From: Blautia sp. BIOML-A1
GTDB lineage: Bacteria > Bacillota > Clostridia > Lachnospirales > Lachnospiraceae
Reading direction: 5' to 3'
Length of the DNA stretch: 64,000 nt
NCBI RefSeq assembly: GCF_009883055.1
Contig: NZ_WWVR01000010.1
Location: forward strand, 21,604 to 85,603
This document shows, in pieces, positions 16,632 to 25,925 of the stretch. Position 1 is the first letter of the stretch. The number at the start of each line of letters is the position of its first letter. Below the pieces are notes generated by a model that had not been told where the DNA came from, made no database searches, and saw only the letters and a program-made list of their open reading frames with translations. The position numbers and the translations under genes were made by a program.

Positions 16632-18506
16632 TTATTTCTCCTTATTGCCGTGTTTCTCCATTCCCCGAATCGGTCGAAGGGAGTAATTCCATTTTGTCAG
16701 AGACAGATTCTTATTATAGTAAGGATCACCCTTTTTGAGAATATCGATCCACTGGCAACGCATATATTCAATTTCCTCCTGGAAACGTCTTATCTTGGCT
16801 TCACTGTCCTCTGCCCCTCTTGTCCTGGATTCCATATGATATAACTGAACATATGGATCATATACGATCAGACTTCCATTCTTACGCACCTTCAGACAAA
16901 GATCCACATCATTGAATGCAACGGACAGCTTCTCCGTAAAACCACCAGCCTCCTCAAAAGCACTGCGCTTCATCATCATGCAGGCAGCTGTCACCGCACT
17001 CATATCCTGAAGAAGCGAGGCCTTGTGAAGATATCCCGTTCTGTTCGCCGGCATATCGACAAACATATGACCTGCAATACCACCGATCCCGATCACACAT
17101 CCCGCATGCTGGATCGTATTATCCGGGTAGATCAGCTTCACGCCAACTGCCCCGACTTCTCTTCTCTGACAGACACCGAGCATTTCCTTGATCCAACCCC
17201 GGGTGATCACCGTTACATCATTGTTCAAAAAGAGCAGATACTCGCCTTTTGCATGGCGCACTCCGTAGTTATTGATGGCAGAATAATTGAATTCTTTCTT
17301 CCATCTGAGGAGACGGATCTTCGGATCTCTGGAAAGTTCTTTATAATAATGAAAAATTTCCTCCGAAGTACTGTTGTTTTCTATGATCAGAATCTCATAA
17401 TTCTGATATTCTGTTTTCTCTCTGATTGACTCTATACATGCCTTTAAGGATTCCTTCTCATCCTTATTCGGAATGATGATAGAGACCATCGGTTCACCAT
17501 GGACCGGGTACTTCACTCGGAAGAAGCCAAGATCCGGTGTATGACTTACCTCGCCTTCAATGCCCATTCTCTTAAGATGTGCCTCGATTGCTCTCCTGCC
17601 TGCCTCAAATGCATACATCTTACTGGCAGGATTATCTGCCGTGGACGCCTTATGTGTGCGCCAGTGGTAAAGGATTTCAGGTACATGTCCCACTCTTCCG
17701 GAAGCTTCTTCTACACAGCGGAAAATAAAATCATGATCCTGTGCACCGTCAAATTCCTGCCGAAACCCTCCCACCTTATCCACAATAGATTTACGGGCCA
17801 CAAAAAAATGGCAGATATAGTTATTGGATCTCAGAAGATCCAGATTAAAATCCGGCTTGAGATGTGGCTGGAAATGTTCACTGAGGTCAGTTGTGACCTT
17901 ATCCTCATCTGTATAAACAACATCCAGCTGCCTGTCTTCATTGAGTTTCTTTACGATTTCATAGAGAGCATTCGGTGCCAAAAGATCATCATGGTCAAGA
18001 AGTCCTACAAATTCTCCTCCTGCCATGGTAAGCGCCGCATTGGTATTTCCCGCGATTCCGAGATTCTCGTCCAGATTTCTGACACAGATTCTCCTGTCTC
18101 TGGAACTATATTCCTTAAGAACAGCTGCCATTGCGGTGTCCTCAGGACTTCCATTTGCAATACAGAGTTCCCAGTTCGGATACGTCTGATCAATAAGAGA
18201 CTCAATCATCTGACGCAGAAAAACCTCCGGTGTACGAAATGCCGGTACTGCGACACTGATCTGCGGCGTATAGCCAAACTTGTGTTTCTTCTGCTTCTCA
18301 AGTTCTGCCGCATCCGGGATATAAGCCTCATACCACGGACCATACGGAACTTCTTCCGGTTCAAAACGTTCATGCAGACGAATCCAGAATTCTTTTGGAC
18401 CATAATGCTTCAGATAACGGAATCCTTTTTGAATTGTGTAGGGATTCAGTTTCTTAAGCATACGCCCCCACTGGATTCCTCCCACAGCCTGTTGTTTTTT
18501 ATTCAT
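16632..18506 (-). CDS. Dual-domain family 2 glycosyltransferase (short form)
   Basis: 624 residues with two GT-A domains. The first is about 95-330 (ISVAVPAFRTPE, GLLDHDDLL, VYTDEDKVT, EFDGAQDHDF). The second is about 345-600 (VSIIIPNKDE, IENNSTSEE, FLNNDVTV, AFNDVDLCLKVR). Both hold their Asp motifs, so both may be active and add different residues or linkages. It is closely related to the proteins at 23459 and 25926 but lacks their long N-terminal beta-rich extension. GAGGA lies eight bases before the ATG. It heads a two-gene operon. Confidence 0.88.
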   Translation of the reverse strand: MNKKQQAVGGIQWGRMLKKLNPYTIQKGFRYLKHYGPKEFWIRLHERFEPEEVPYGPWYEAYIPDAAELEKQKKHKFGYTPQISVAVPAFRTPEVFLRQMIESLIDQTYPNWELCIANGSPEDTAMAAVLKEYSSRDRRICVRNLDENLGIAGNTNAALTMAGGEFVGLLDHDDLLAPNALYEIVKKLNEDRQLDVVYTDEDKVTTDLSEHFQPHLKPDFNLDLLRSNNYICHFFVARKSIVDKVGGFRQEFDGAQDHDFIFRCVEEASGRVGHVPEILYHWRTHKASTADNPASKMYAFEAGRRAIEAHLKRMGIEGEVSHTPDLGFFRVKYPVHGEPMVSIIIPNKDEKESLKACIESIREKTEYQNYEILIIENNSTSEEIFHYYKELSRDPKIRLLRWKKEFNYSAINNYGVRHAKGEYLLFLNNDVTVITRGWIKEMLGVCQRREVGAVGVKLIYPDNTIQHAGCVIGIGGIAGHMFVDMPANRTGYLHKASLLQDMSAVTAACMMMKRSAFEEAGGFTEKLSVAFNDVDLCLKVRKNGSLIVYDPYVQLYHMESRTRGAEDSEAKIRRFQEEIEYMRCQWIDILKKGDPYYNKNLSLTKWNYSLRPIRGMEKHGNKEK

Positions 18507-18559
18507 ATATTGTGTCCTCGGACTTTTTATTTACACTATTTTTATTCATAAGTGGCTTT

Positions 18560-18588
18560 ATTTTACCATTCTGGGCCTGTTTTTGCAA
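18560..18588 (-). promoter_or_regulatory. Proximal promoter of the 18506 GT operon
   Basis: TTGCAA (18583-18588), 17-bp spacer, TAAAAT (18560-18565) on the minus strand, about 50 bp before the start codon. Confidence 0.65.
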
Positions 18589-18630
18589 GGGGCTATGTCA
18601 TTCTGCTTGAATTGCGTCGAAAAATGGGAT

Positions 18631-18659
18631 ATTATAAGAGTTGATATGTATTTTTGTAA
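18631..18659 (-). promoter_or_regulatory. Distal promoter of the 18506 GT operon
   Basis: TTACAA (18654-18659), 17-bp spacer, TATAAT (18631-18636) on the minus strand. Its -35 hexamer is supplied by the edge of the palindromic element at 18656-18682. Confidence 0.6.
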
Positions 18660-18682
18660 CTGTTCAGTATCCTCGCAGTTAC
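18656..18682 (+). repeat. Dispersed 27-bp palindromic element, copy 2
   Basis: Starts GTAACTGTTCAG and ends CTCGCAGTTAC on the plus strand; 7-bp perfect stem GTAACTG/CAGTTAC. It lies between divergent genes, 54 bp before the carboxypeptidase-like gene. Confidence 0.75.
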
Positions 18683-18736
18683 GTATTTTTCTTTAACAAA
18701 AAATATACTACTTTATCAGTCACAGGAGAATAGATT

Positions 18737-19996
18737 ATGCAATTAAAAAGATTATGCCGTGGTCTTCTGACTCTGGGAATTTCCTGTTCTTTAATGTTCC
18801 AGACACCGGTTCTTGCAGCGGAAGAAACAACCACAGATACGCAGACGGATGCTTCTGCTGTAACCACCAACAGTATTCCCGGATGGCCGCAGGGCCCGGA
18901 GATCACTTCCTCCGCCGCTGTGATCATGGAGGACGCCACACAGACGCTTCTTTATTCTAAAAATATGAATCAGGTACTTTATCCCGGTGCCACCGTCAAG
19001 ATTATGACAACTCTTCTTGCCCTGGAGAACTGTCAGCTCACGGATCAGGTTACCATGACAGCAACCGGTGTGTCCGGTGTTACCGACGGCGGTGCTAATA
19101 TTTCCGCCCAGCTGGATGAGGTTTTTACTGTAGAACAATGCCTCTATGCGATCATGCTCAGTTCCGCCAACGATATCGCACTTCAGCTTTCCGAACATAT
19201 CGGGGGCTCTGTGGACGCTTTTGTACAGATGATGAATGACCGTGCTGCACAGCTTGGATGTACAAATACTGTTTTTACAAATCCAACAGGACTTCCGGAC
19301 GAAAACCAGCATACGACAGCACACGACATGGCACTTATCATGAAGGCAGCCATCGATAATGAATCCTTCCGGACCATTGCCGGCACTGCTTCCTATACTA
19401 TCCCTGCTACAAACGTATCCGGCGGTGATCGTGTCCTTACAAACAACTTTTCTATGATGTCCGCCTCCAATGCTGCTTACTATCAGTATTGTCTCGGCGG
19501 AAGAGAGGGTTATACCGAGGCATCTGGAAGCACGCTTGTCTGTGCTGCCAAAAAAAACAATACTACTCTGATCGCAGTCGTACTTCAGGGTGCTTCCGGA
19601 ACAACTGCCACGGAAGCGGGAAGTCTTCTTGATTATGGGTTCGATAATTTCCAGACTCTTTCTCTTGGAAATAACGACTTCAATATGGTTTCCGGAGGAG
19701 ATGTTTATGTTCCGGCCGGTGCCACAGCCGACAGCCTCACCACTGAGGATGGCGAGATTCAGGATGGCGAGTATACCCGACAGTATTTCTTTGGCGGCAA
19801 TGCCGTTGGAACTGCGGTCATGGAGGACGTACCGGAAGAGACAACTTCCTTCGACCACGAAAGCGAACAGAATCTGGAAGCTGCCAGAGCATACTCTGAG
19901 AACACAAACAATCTTCCATACATTCTGATCGGCGGTGCCGGACTCGTAGTATTCCTTCTGATTCTGTGGAGGATCATCAAAATTGCGAAATCATAA
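18737..19996 (+). CDS. DacA-like protein, probably catalytically inactive
   Basis: 419 residues with the layout of a D-alanyl-D-alanine carboxypeptidase (PBP5 type): signal peptide (1-28), penicillin-binding fold, C-terminal beta domain, and a terminal membrane helix (about 393-413). Two of the three active-site motifs are broken. Where SxxK is expected the sequence is GATVK, so the nucleophile is Ala85 although Lys88 remains. Where KTG is expected it reads REG (256-258). SAN (143-145) is kept. The intact relative at 34088 shares long stretches, including the post-signal linker, so a gene duplication followed by loss of catalysis is likely. It may bind peptidoglycan or regulate an enzyme. It is the only plus-strand protein gene here, with an AGGAG ribosome site. 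Confidence 0.88.
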   Translation: MQLKRLCRGLLTLGISCSLMFQTPVLAAEETTTDTQTDASAVTTNSIPGWPQGPEITSSAAVIMEDATQTLLYSKNMNQVLYPGATVKIMTTLLALENCQLTDQVTMTATGVSGVTDGGANISAQLDEVFTVEQCLYAIMLSSANDIALQLSEHIGGSVDAFVQMMNDRAAQLGCTNTVFTNPTGLPDENQHTTAHDMALIMKAAIDNESFRTIAGTASYTIPATNVSGGDRVLTNNFSMMSASNAAYYQYCLGGREGYTEASGSTLVCAAKKNNTTLIAVVLQGASGTTATEAGSLLDYGFDNFQTLSLGNNDFNMVSGGDVYVPAGATADSLTTEDGEIQDGEYTRQYFFGGNAVGTAVMEDVPEETTSFDHESEQNLEAARAYSENTNNLPYILIGGAGLVVFLLILWRIIKIAKS

Positions 19997-20040
19997 GGAA
20001 CCTGTATTTTTATAAAACAGTGCCCACGAAACACCAAAAA

Positions 20041-20081
20041 GAAAAATCAGCGGTATGCCTTCAGGCACTCGCTGATTTTTC
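20041..20081. terminator. Bidirectional terminator between the DacA-like gene and yfhO
   Basis: GAAAAATCAGCG (20041-20052) and its exact complement (20070-20081), with an inner GCC/GGC stem and T-runs on both sides. It stops the convergent transcripts and includes the last codons of the yfhO-type gene. Confidence 0.9.
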
Positions 20082-22592
20082 TTTTTTGTACAGGATCAGT
20101 ATCCTGCTTCCTGCAAACAGAATCCAGCACAGAATACTTCCCACCGCACCTCCTCTAAGACCCGGAGCCCGGAAGGTAAGAAGAACTGTATGATCTCCCT
20201 CTGGCACTTTACACGCCAGAAAACCAATATCGCCACGCAGAAGCTCTGTCTCTTCTCCATCTATCATAAGACTCCATCCCTTTTCATACGGAATCATAAA
20301 CATGGCATATCCATCCGTCTCTGCATGGATGCTTCCCGTGACAACAGAATCCTTCTGCGGTGCATACAGCATCACAGAAGAACTTTCTTCCGCTGCTTTC
20401 TGTTCTTCTGATTTCAGTTTCCGGATCTCAGATACATCCTGGATCTTTGTCCCGTCTTCCAGTGCGATCGCCTCTCCCAGAAGTTCTTCTCTGGTTTCTT
20501 CTGTACACAGTTCCTTCAGACTTTCCTCCGAGATATCCTGTGAATAGAAATGTGCAGTCTCTGCATCCCGTATATTCTCATGGATATAAAGGCTTCCTAC
20601 CTGATCCAGAAGTCTGTACTTCGTTTCATCCGGTTCGCTGTTTCCTGACAGAATATATTTCACGCCGAGAAAAGCCGCCAGCCAGTTATCTTCCACATTA
20701 TTCCAGAAGGTATAATGATTATGATCTGCAAAGAACAGTTCCGGATAACAGATTTCGACAAATTCCTTGATATTTCCGTTCATAACAGAATTATAGGTTG
20801 AGATTCCCCGATATCCCTGACCGGATGAATCCATGGAGACAGTTCCTGAAATATAATCCTTTTCCACACGATAGAAGGTCGGATCTTTTTCTTTTAGATA
20901 GTTTAAGCAGTCCTTAAGATCAACTCTGTACATTTCCCGGAAGAAATCCTGCGGTTTTTCAAGTTCTGCCCTGTATTTTGTCTCTTTATCCTCTGAGATC
21001 TTCATCTCTTCATAACGCTTTGTCTCCTGCTCCATCATTTCTGCCGGAACATCTGCTTTTTTCATCGTCACACGATTCTGATAGTTTGTACCTCCCTCAG
21101 ACACCACATTCACAACAAGCACAACTCCCAGAAATCCAAGGGTCACATTTCGGATCTGTGTATCTTTCAGGAAGCAGAGTACCGTCAGGCACAGGGCTGT
21201 CAGAATTCCTGTAACTGTCAGGATCAGGATGTTTGTCTTATATTCCTGAAATCCGGCCTGTTCATATCCACATCTGTATGCCCATCCCATAAGGACAGTT
21301 ACTCCGAGGATCAGCACAAGATTCAGCCGTCCGCCTTTTCGCATATAATCCCACATCCATGCCATCAGAAGCAGTAATATCGGCATCAGAACAAATGTAT
21401 AACGCTGCGTCGGCAATGTAAAATAATTAAATGCCATTCCACCGATCGGGAGTGCCACACCGGCAAAAATCAGGACAGCCGCTCCGTACAGGACTCTTCT
21501 GGCACGTTTTGTCATCTCTGCTCTGTGCAGGACTGCAAGAAACTGCACATTCAGAAAAACAGCCAGTGTTGAGCAGAAAAGTGCCGGATCCTCATAATAA
21601 TTCATCACATACTGCTGAGGTCCCTTTGCCAGTCCATAACCATTCTGTAGGTTGCTTGAGAACATTCTTTTGAGCATGGACAGATAAAACTTACGCGAAT
21701 ACGGTGTAAAACACTGCCTCAGAAAATCCAGAAGCCCGGTTCCGTCACTGTCCAGTCTGGAAGACACATTCAAAAGAACTTCTGCCATCGGAAGAAAGAC
21801 CACAAGGCTCATCCCCACTCCCAGGATCATTTCTGCACAGCCAAGCAGGAATCTCTGGACTCTCTCTTTCCAACTAAGCCCGTCCAGCATCAGAATTCGA
21901 AACACAAGATACAGTCCTGTCGCTGCCAGACACATATATGTGAAATAAACGCTGTAGATTCCGCACAGAAATACCATGACCGGGAACAGTGCCTTACCCT
22001 TTTTCTTCTGAATAAACTTTTCGCAGAAAAGAAGCATCAGCGGAAAATAGATCACAACAGTTCCAAACTGATAATGCTGTCCCCACACCAGAAGAAAACC
22101 ATTCAGTGCATATACATAAGATGTGATCATCCTGGACAACACACTGAATGAAAACTGCGAGAGAAACCAGTAAAAAGCAAATGCCGCCACCATGATCTTG
22201 AGAATCTGGATCACATTGATGTAGAGAAGCATATGTGCCGGTCCCAGAATCACTCCGGCTCCATAAAGCAGCATCAGAAACGGATCAAACAGATTAAAGT
22301 TAAACTGATTGATTCCCAGTCCGTTATTAAAATCCCAGAGAGAAAAGCTTCCATCTCTCAGATGATTTACAATGCTGGTATAATTCATGATATACTGCTG
22401 CCAGGTATCACTTCCGATATCGTTAAAGATCATCAGATCATTTCCATAGAGATAATCCCGGAACATAAAGCTGCAGCTTGCACTCAGCAGCAGAAACAAA
22501 AAGCAAAGTGCCCTCACGTCAGGGCTTTGACAAAATCCGGACAGCTTCTGTGCTGTCCGGATCTTTGGTCTGGAATTATTTTTTTCATTCAT
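20061..22592 (-). CDS. YfhO family membrane protein (lipid-linked sugar glycosyltransferase type)
   Basis: 843 residues: a first helix (about 28-46), an extracytoplasmic loop with NDIGSDTWQQY, about a dozen membrane helices up to residue 495, a large outer domain (about 500-800), and a final helix. The family (PF09586, GT-C-like) includes Bacillus YfhO, which adds sugars to lipoteichoic acid from undecaprenyl-phosphate carriers. Here it closes the long polysaccharide operon, four bases after rfbD, so it is a good candidate for attaching the lipid-carried sugar made by the 36.5-41.5 kb module (inference). It ends in the bidirectional terminator. Confidence 0.87.
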   Translation of the reverse strand: MNEKNNSRPKIRTAQKLSGFCQSPDVRALCFLFLLLSASCSFMFRDYLYGNDLMIFNDIGSDTWQQYIMNYTSIVNHLRDGSFSLWDFNNGLGINQFNFNLFDPFLMLLYGAGVILGPAHMLLYINVIQILKIMVAAFAFYWFLSQFSFSVLSRMITSYVYALNGFLLVWGQHYQFGTVVIYFPLMLLFCEKFIQKKKGKALFPVMVFLCGIYSVYFTYMCLAATGLYLVFRILMLDGLSWKERVQRFLLGCAEMILGVGMSLVVFLPMAEVLLNVSSRLDSDGTGLLDFLRQCFTPYSRKFYLSMLKRMFSSNLQNGYGLAKGPQQYVMNYYEDPALFCSTLAVFLNVQFLAVLHRAEMTKRARRVLYGAAVLIFAGVALPIGGMAFNYFTLPTQRYTFVLMPILLLLMAWMWDYMRKGGRLNLVLILGVTVLMGWAYRCGYEQAGFQEYKTNILILTVTGILTALCLTVLCFLKDTQIRNVTLGFLGVVLVVNVVSEGGTNYQNRVTMKKADVPAEMMEQETKRYEEMKISEDKETKYRAELEKPQDFFREMYRVDLKDCLNYLKEKDPTFYRVEKDYISGTVSMDSSGQGYRGISTYNSVMNGNIKEFVEICYPELFFADHNHYTFWNNVEDNWLAAFLGVKYILSGNSEPDETKYRLLDQVGSLYIHENIRDAETAHFYSQDISEESLKELCTEETREELLGEAIALEDGTKIQDVSEIRKLKSEEQKAAEESSSVMLYAPQKDSVVTGSIHAETDGYAMFMIPYEKGWSLMIDGEETELLRGDIGFLACKVPEGDHTVLLTFRAPGLRGGAVGSILCWILFAGSRILILYKKEKSASA

Positions 22593-22596
22593 CAGT

Positions 22597-23445
22597 TTAC
22601 ATAATTTCCTTCAAATAGCGTTTAAGAGCATCTTTCCAGTCCGGAAGACGAGTAAATCCATGCTCTTCCAGTTTCTTTTTCTCCATACGGCTGTTCGACG
22701 GACGTTTTGCCTTTGCAGGATATTCTGCGGAGCTTACAGGCAGAACCCTGACATCCATACCTGCCTGACGGAAGATTTCTTTTGCAAAGTCGCACCAGGA
22801 GATATATCCGCCCTCATTGGTCGCATGATATTTTCCGTACTCTTCTTTTTCCAGCATATCCACCAGAAGTCTTGCCAGATCATAGGTATAGGTCGGTGTA
22901 CCGATCTGATCATCTACAACCGTCAGAGTGTCATGTGTTTTGCCGAGATTCAGCATAGTCTTGATGAAGTTCTTGCCATTCAGGCCAAACACCCACGCAA
23001 TACGGACAATATAATAATGAGGAGCATACTTTTCTACTGCAACCTCTCCCTCATATTTGGACTGACCATAGACATTCAGCGGTTCCACAACCGGATCATC
23101 CGGCTCCCACGGGCGGGTTCCCTGACCGTCAAACACATAGTCCGTGCTGATATATACCATCGGAATATCAAGTTTTCCACACATCTTTGCAATATTTGCG
23201 GTTCCATCCACATTTACTTTATGGCAAACCTCCTGATTATCCTCAGCAGCATCTACTGCAGTCCAGGCAGCACAGTGGACGACCTTGTCCGGCTGAACTT
23301 CTGTCATTACTTTTTCTACAGCCTCACTGTCTGTTATGTCCATCTCTGCAACATCAACGCCGACACCTTCATAACCTCTTCTGGCCAGCTCATTCATCAC
23401 ATCATATCCAAGCTGTCCCTTTACGCCTGTTACTAATACTTTCAT
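22597..23445 (-). CDS. rfbD: dTDP-4-dehydrorhamnose reductase
   Basis: Last step of dTDP-L-rhamnose synthesis: NAD(P)H reduction of dTDP-4-dehydro-L-rhamnose. 282 residues; Rossmann VTGVKGQLG at the N-terminus, the SDR triad in STDYVFDG and YGQSKYEGE (Tyr/Lys), and a C-terminal RPSNSRM substrate motif typical of the family. A TTG at 23451 is in frame, but the AGGAGG is only three bases from it and nine from the ATG at 23445, so the latter is chosen. It lies between the dual GT genes and yfhO in one operon, apart from rfbA and rfbC. Confidence 0.95.
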   Translation of the reverse strand: MKVLVTGVKGQLGYDVMNELARRGYEGVGVDVAEMDITDSEAVEKVMTEVQPDKVVHCAAWTAVDAAEDNQEVCHKVNVDGTANIAKMCGKLDIPMVYISTDYVFDGQGTRPWEPDDPVVEPLNVYGQSKYEGEVAVEKYAPHYYIVRIAWVFGLNGKNFIKTMLNLGKTHDTLTVVDDQIGTPTYTYDLARLLVDMLEKEEYGKYHATNEGGYISWCDFAKEIFRQAGMDVRVLPVSSAEYPAKAKRPSNSRMEKKKLEEHGFTRLPDWKDALKRYLKEIM

Positions 23446-23458
23446 TTCCAAAATCCTC

Positions 23459-25903
23459 CTATATACGTCTCAGTGAAAAATCCTGACTCTTCAGGGTCAG
23501 ATTCGGATTGTAATACGGATCCCCGTTTCTCAGAATATCCGGCCACCGTTTCTCAAAGATCTGGATCTCTTTATTAAATCTCGCAACCTTTTCCGGAGTA
23601 TCCTCAAGACCTCTGGACTTGGATTCATAATGGTACAATTCCGCATATGGATTGTATACGATCAGATATCCTGCTGCCCTGAGCTTCATACAGAAGTCAA
23701 TATCATTAAAAGCAACTGCAAGTTCTTCTGTAAGACCGCCGACCTTATCAAAGGCTTTTCTCTTCACCATCATGCAGGCTGCCGTCACTGCACTGTAATC
23801 CTGCGCACAGATGATCCTGTGGCAGTATCCGGTAGTTCCTCTTGGCTGAAGCACAAAACAGTGACCTGCAATTCCTCCGAAGCCGATCACAACACCGGCA
23901 TGCTGGATCGTATCATCCTCATAATACATTCTGGCTCCGACCGCTCCCACATCACTTCTCATGCAATAGCCAAGAAGCTCCTCCAGACAGTCCGGATTGA
24001 TGATCTCCGTGTCATTGTTAAGAAGAAGCAGATATTCCCCTTTCGCAAAGGATGCACCATAATTATTGATTGCGGAATAATTGAACTCTCTGTCCCAGTA
24101 GACCACATGCGCTTTCGGATTGGAAGCCTCCAGTTCCTTGTAATACTGAAATGTCTTCTCGTCTGTACTGTTGTTCTCCACAATGATATACTCATAATTC
24201 TGATACGTTGACTTCTTATCAATAGAATCCATACAGCGTTTCAGGTCCTCAATATGGTCCTTGTTCGGAATGACAATGGAGATCAGCGGATCATGGTCAC
24301 GAATAAATCTTGTCCTGTAAAGTCCCAGAAATTCTCCCTGATAAACTTCTGCATGGATGCCGGTTCTCTCATAATGTGCCTCAATTGCACGTTTTCCTGC
24401 CTCGAATGCGTAAGTTTTGCTTTCCGGATTCTCAGCTGTAGAATCCTCATGGCATCTCCAGTGATACAGAATCTTGGGAATGTGATAAATTTCTGACGGA
24501 TTCACTGCCTCAATACAGCGGAAAATAAAATCATAATCCTGTGCTCCGTCAAATTCTGAACGAAGCGTGCCAACCTTGTCAATGACCTTTCTGTCAACCA
24601 CAAACAAATGACAGATATAATTTACCGTACAGAGCAGATCCGGATTATAATCCGGTTTAAAATGCGGCTGGAAGAATTTATGCCCATCCATAGACATCTT
24701 ATCCTCATCAGAATACAGAACACGAATCTTTCTGTCTTTGTTCAGAGCCTTGACACACTCAAACAGTGCGTGCGGTGTAAGCTCATCATCATGGTCTGCA
24801 AAAGCAATATAATCACCTGTGGCGATCTCGATTCCTGCATTTGTATTCTCTGAAATCTGCAGTGCTCTCTCATGAGAAACCACTTTGATCCTCTCATCCG
24901 AGGCTTCCAGTTCTTTGAGCAGTCCTGCTATCGGAGAATTTGCCCCGCTTCCGTCAGAAAGACAGAGTTCCCAGTTCGGATATGTCTGTGCTTTGACCGT
25001 CTCCACCAGCTGTCTGAGATATTTCTCGGGAGTCTTGTATAATGGGATTACAATTGAAATCTTTGGCTGAAATTCAAACTTCTCCCTCTTCTGTTTTTCG
25101 AGTTCTTTCTGACTCGGAAGATGTCGGAGAATCCATTTCTGATATGGAATCTCTCTTGTGGAAGCCGTTTTGACTTTTGCCACGATCTTACCTGCAAGTG
25201 CTGCACTTCCCTGACTTCTCCAGTAACGCAGTCCCTTCTTTGCATACTTCTCGATTTTTTTGCTGAGAACAACTGCCGGCTGAAGATGTGCAATATGGAC
25301 AGCCTTAGTATTTCCTGCATAAAAAACGATGTAAACTACTTTTCCGGTAAGATTTGTCAGTTCCACAAAGAATCCTGTCTTATCATGGATCTCTGTTTCT
25401 TCATAGAGCTGCTCCACATCCACTCGCTCCGTGCGAAGGATCTCTGCCTGGATCTTCTGTTTATTTTCATCAAAAATCTGGATCCTCACCGGCTCTGCCG
25501 CAACAGCCCAGCCACGTACCCTGAGAAATCCCTGCTGAACCTTCTCTTCTTCAATAAAAAACTGTGGTTTATTTCTTCGCTTTTCCAGATCCTTGACAGG
25601 AACAGAAAACCAGCAGAAAGTTTTGTCCGGCATATCCGCATAAATAGAAAGTTTCTGAAATCCATCCAGCGACTCCGGAAGACAAATCTCAGCTGTGATC
25701 CTCTCCCCCCGCATAAGGTCAGGATCCTTGAATCTCTCCAGTGCGCTGACCATCTCAAGCTTCTTGATCTCCGCTTTTACCTCTGACCCGTCCAGGCAGG
25801 CACGCATTTTTGCCTCTTTCGGCCATGTCCCCTGAAGGATGTAACAACACGGATCCTGAAGATGAAACCTGTCTTTGGTCACTTCAAAAATTTCTCTTGC
25901 CAT
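23459..25903 (-). CDS. Dual-domain family 2 glycosyltransferase with N-terminal beta-rich extension
   Basis: 814 residues. Residues 1-260 form a beta-rich region of unknown role. Two GT-A domains follow: about 283-520 (ISIVIPLYKTPE, FADHDDELT, YSDEDKMS, EFDGAQDYDF) and about 545-790 (ISIVIPNKDH, VENNSTDE, LLNNDTEI, AFNDIDFCMKLR). All Asp-containing metal motifs are present. It is highly similar to the neighbour at 25926 and to 16632. Probably extends the polymer with two activities in one chain. GAGG precedes the ATG. Confidence 0.88.
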   Translation of the reverse strand: MAREIFEVTKDRFHLQDPCCYILQGTWPKEAKMRACLDGSEVKAEIKKLEMVSALERFKDPDLMRGERITAEICLPESLDGFQKLSIYADMPDKTFCWFSVPVKDLEKRRNKPQFFIEEEKVQQGFLRVRGWAVAAEPVRIQIFDENKQKIQAEILRTERVDVEQLYEETEIHDKTGFFVELTNLTGKVVYIVFYAGNTKAVHIAHLQPAVVLSKKIEKYAKKGLRYWRSQGSAALAGKIVAKVKTASTREIPYQKWILRHLPSQKELEKQKREKFEFQPKISIVIPLYKTPEKYLRQLVETVKAQTYPNWELCLSDGSGANSPIAGLLKELEASDERIKVVSHERALQISENTNAGIEIATGDYIAFADHDDELTPHALFECVKALNKDRKIRVLYSDEDKMSMDGHKFFQPHFKPDYNPDLLCTVNYICHLFVVDRKVIDKVGTLRSEFDGAQDYDFIFRCIEAVNPSEIYHIPKILYHWRCHEDSTAENPESKTYAFEAGKRAIEAHYERTGIHAEVYQGEFLGLYRTRFIRDHDPLISIVIPNKDHIEDLKRCMDSIDKKSTYQNYEYIIVENNSTDEKTFQYYKELEASNPKAHVVYWDREFNYSAINNYGASFAKGEYLLLLNNDTEIINPDCLEELLGYCMRSDVGAVGARMYYEDDTIQHAGVVIGFGGIAGHCFVLQPRGTTGYCHRIICAQDYSAVTAACMMVKRKAFDKVGGLTEELAVAFNDIDFCMKLRAAGYLIVYNPYAELYHYESKSRGLEDTPEKVARFNKEIQIFEKRWPDILRNGDPYYNPNLTLKSQDFSLRRI

Positions 25904-25925
25904 AATCTATATCCAACCTCATTTC

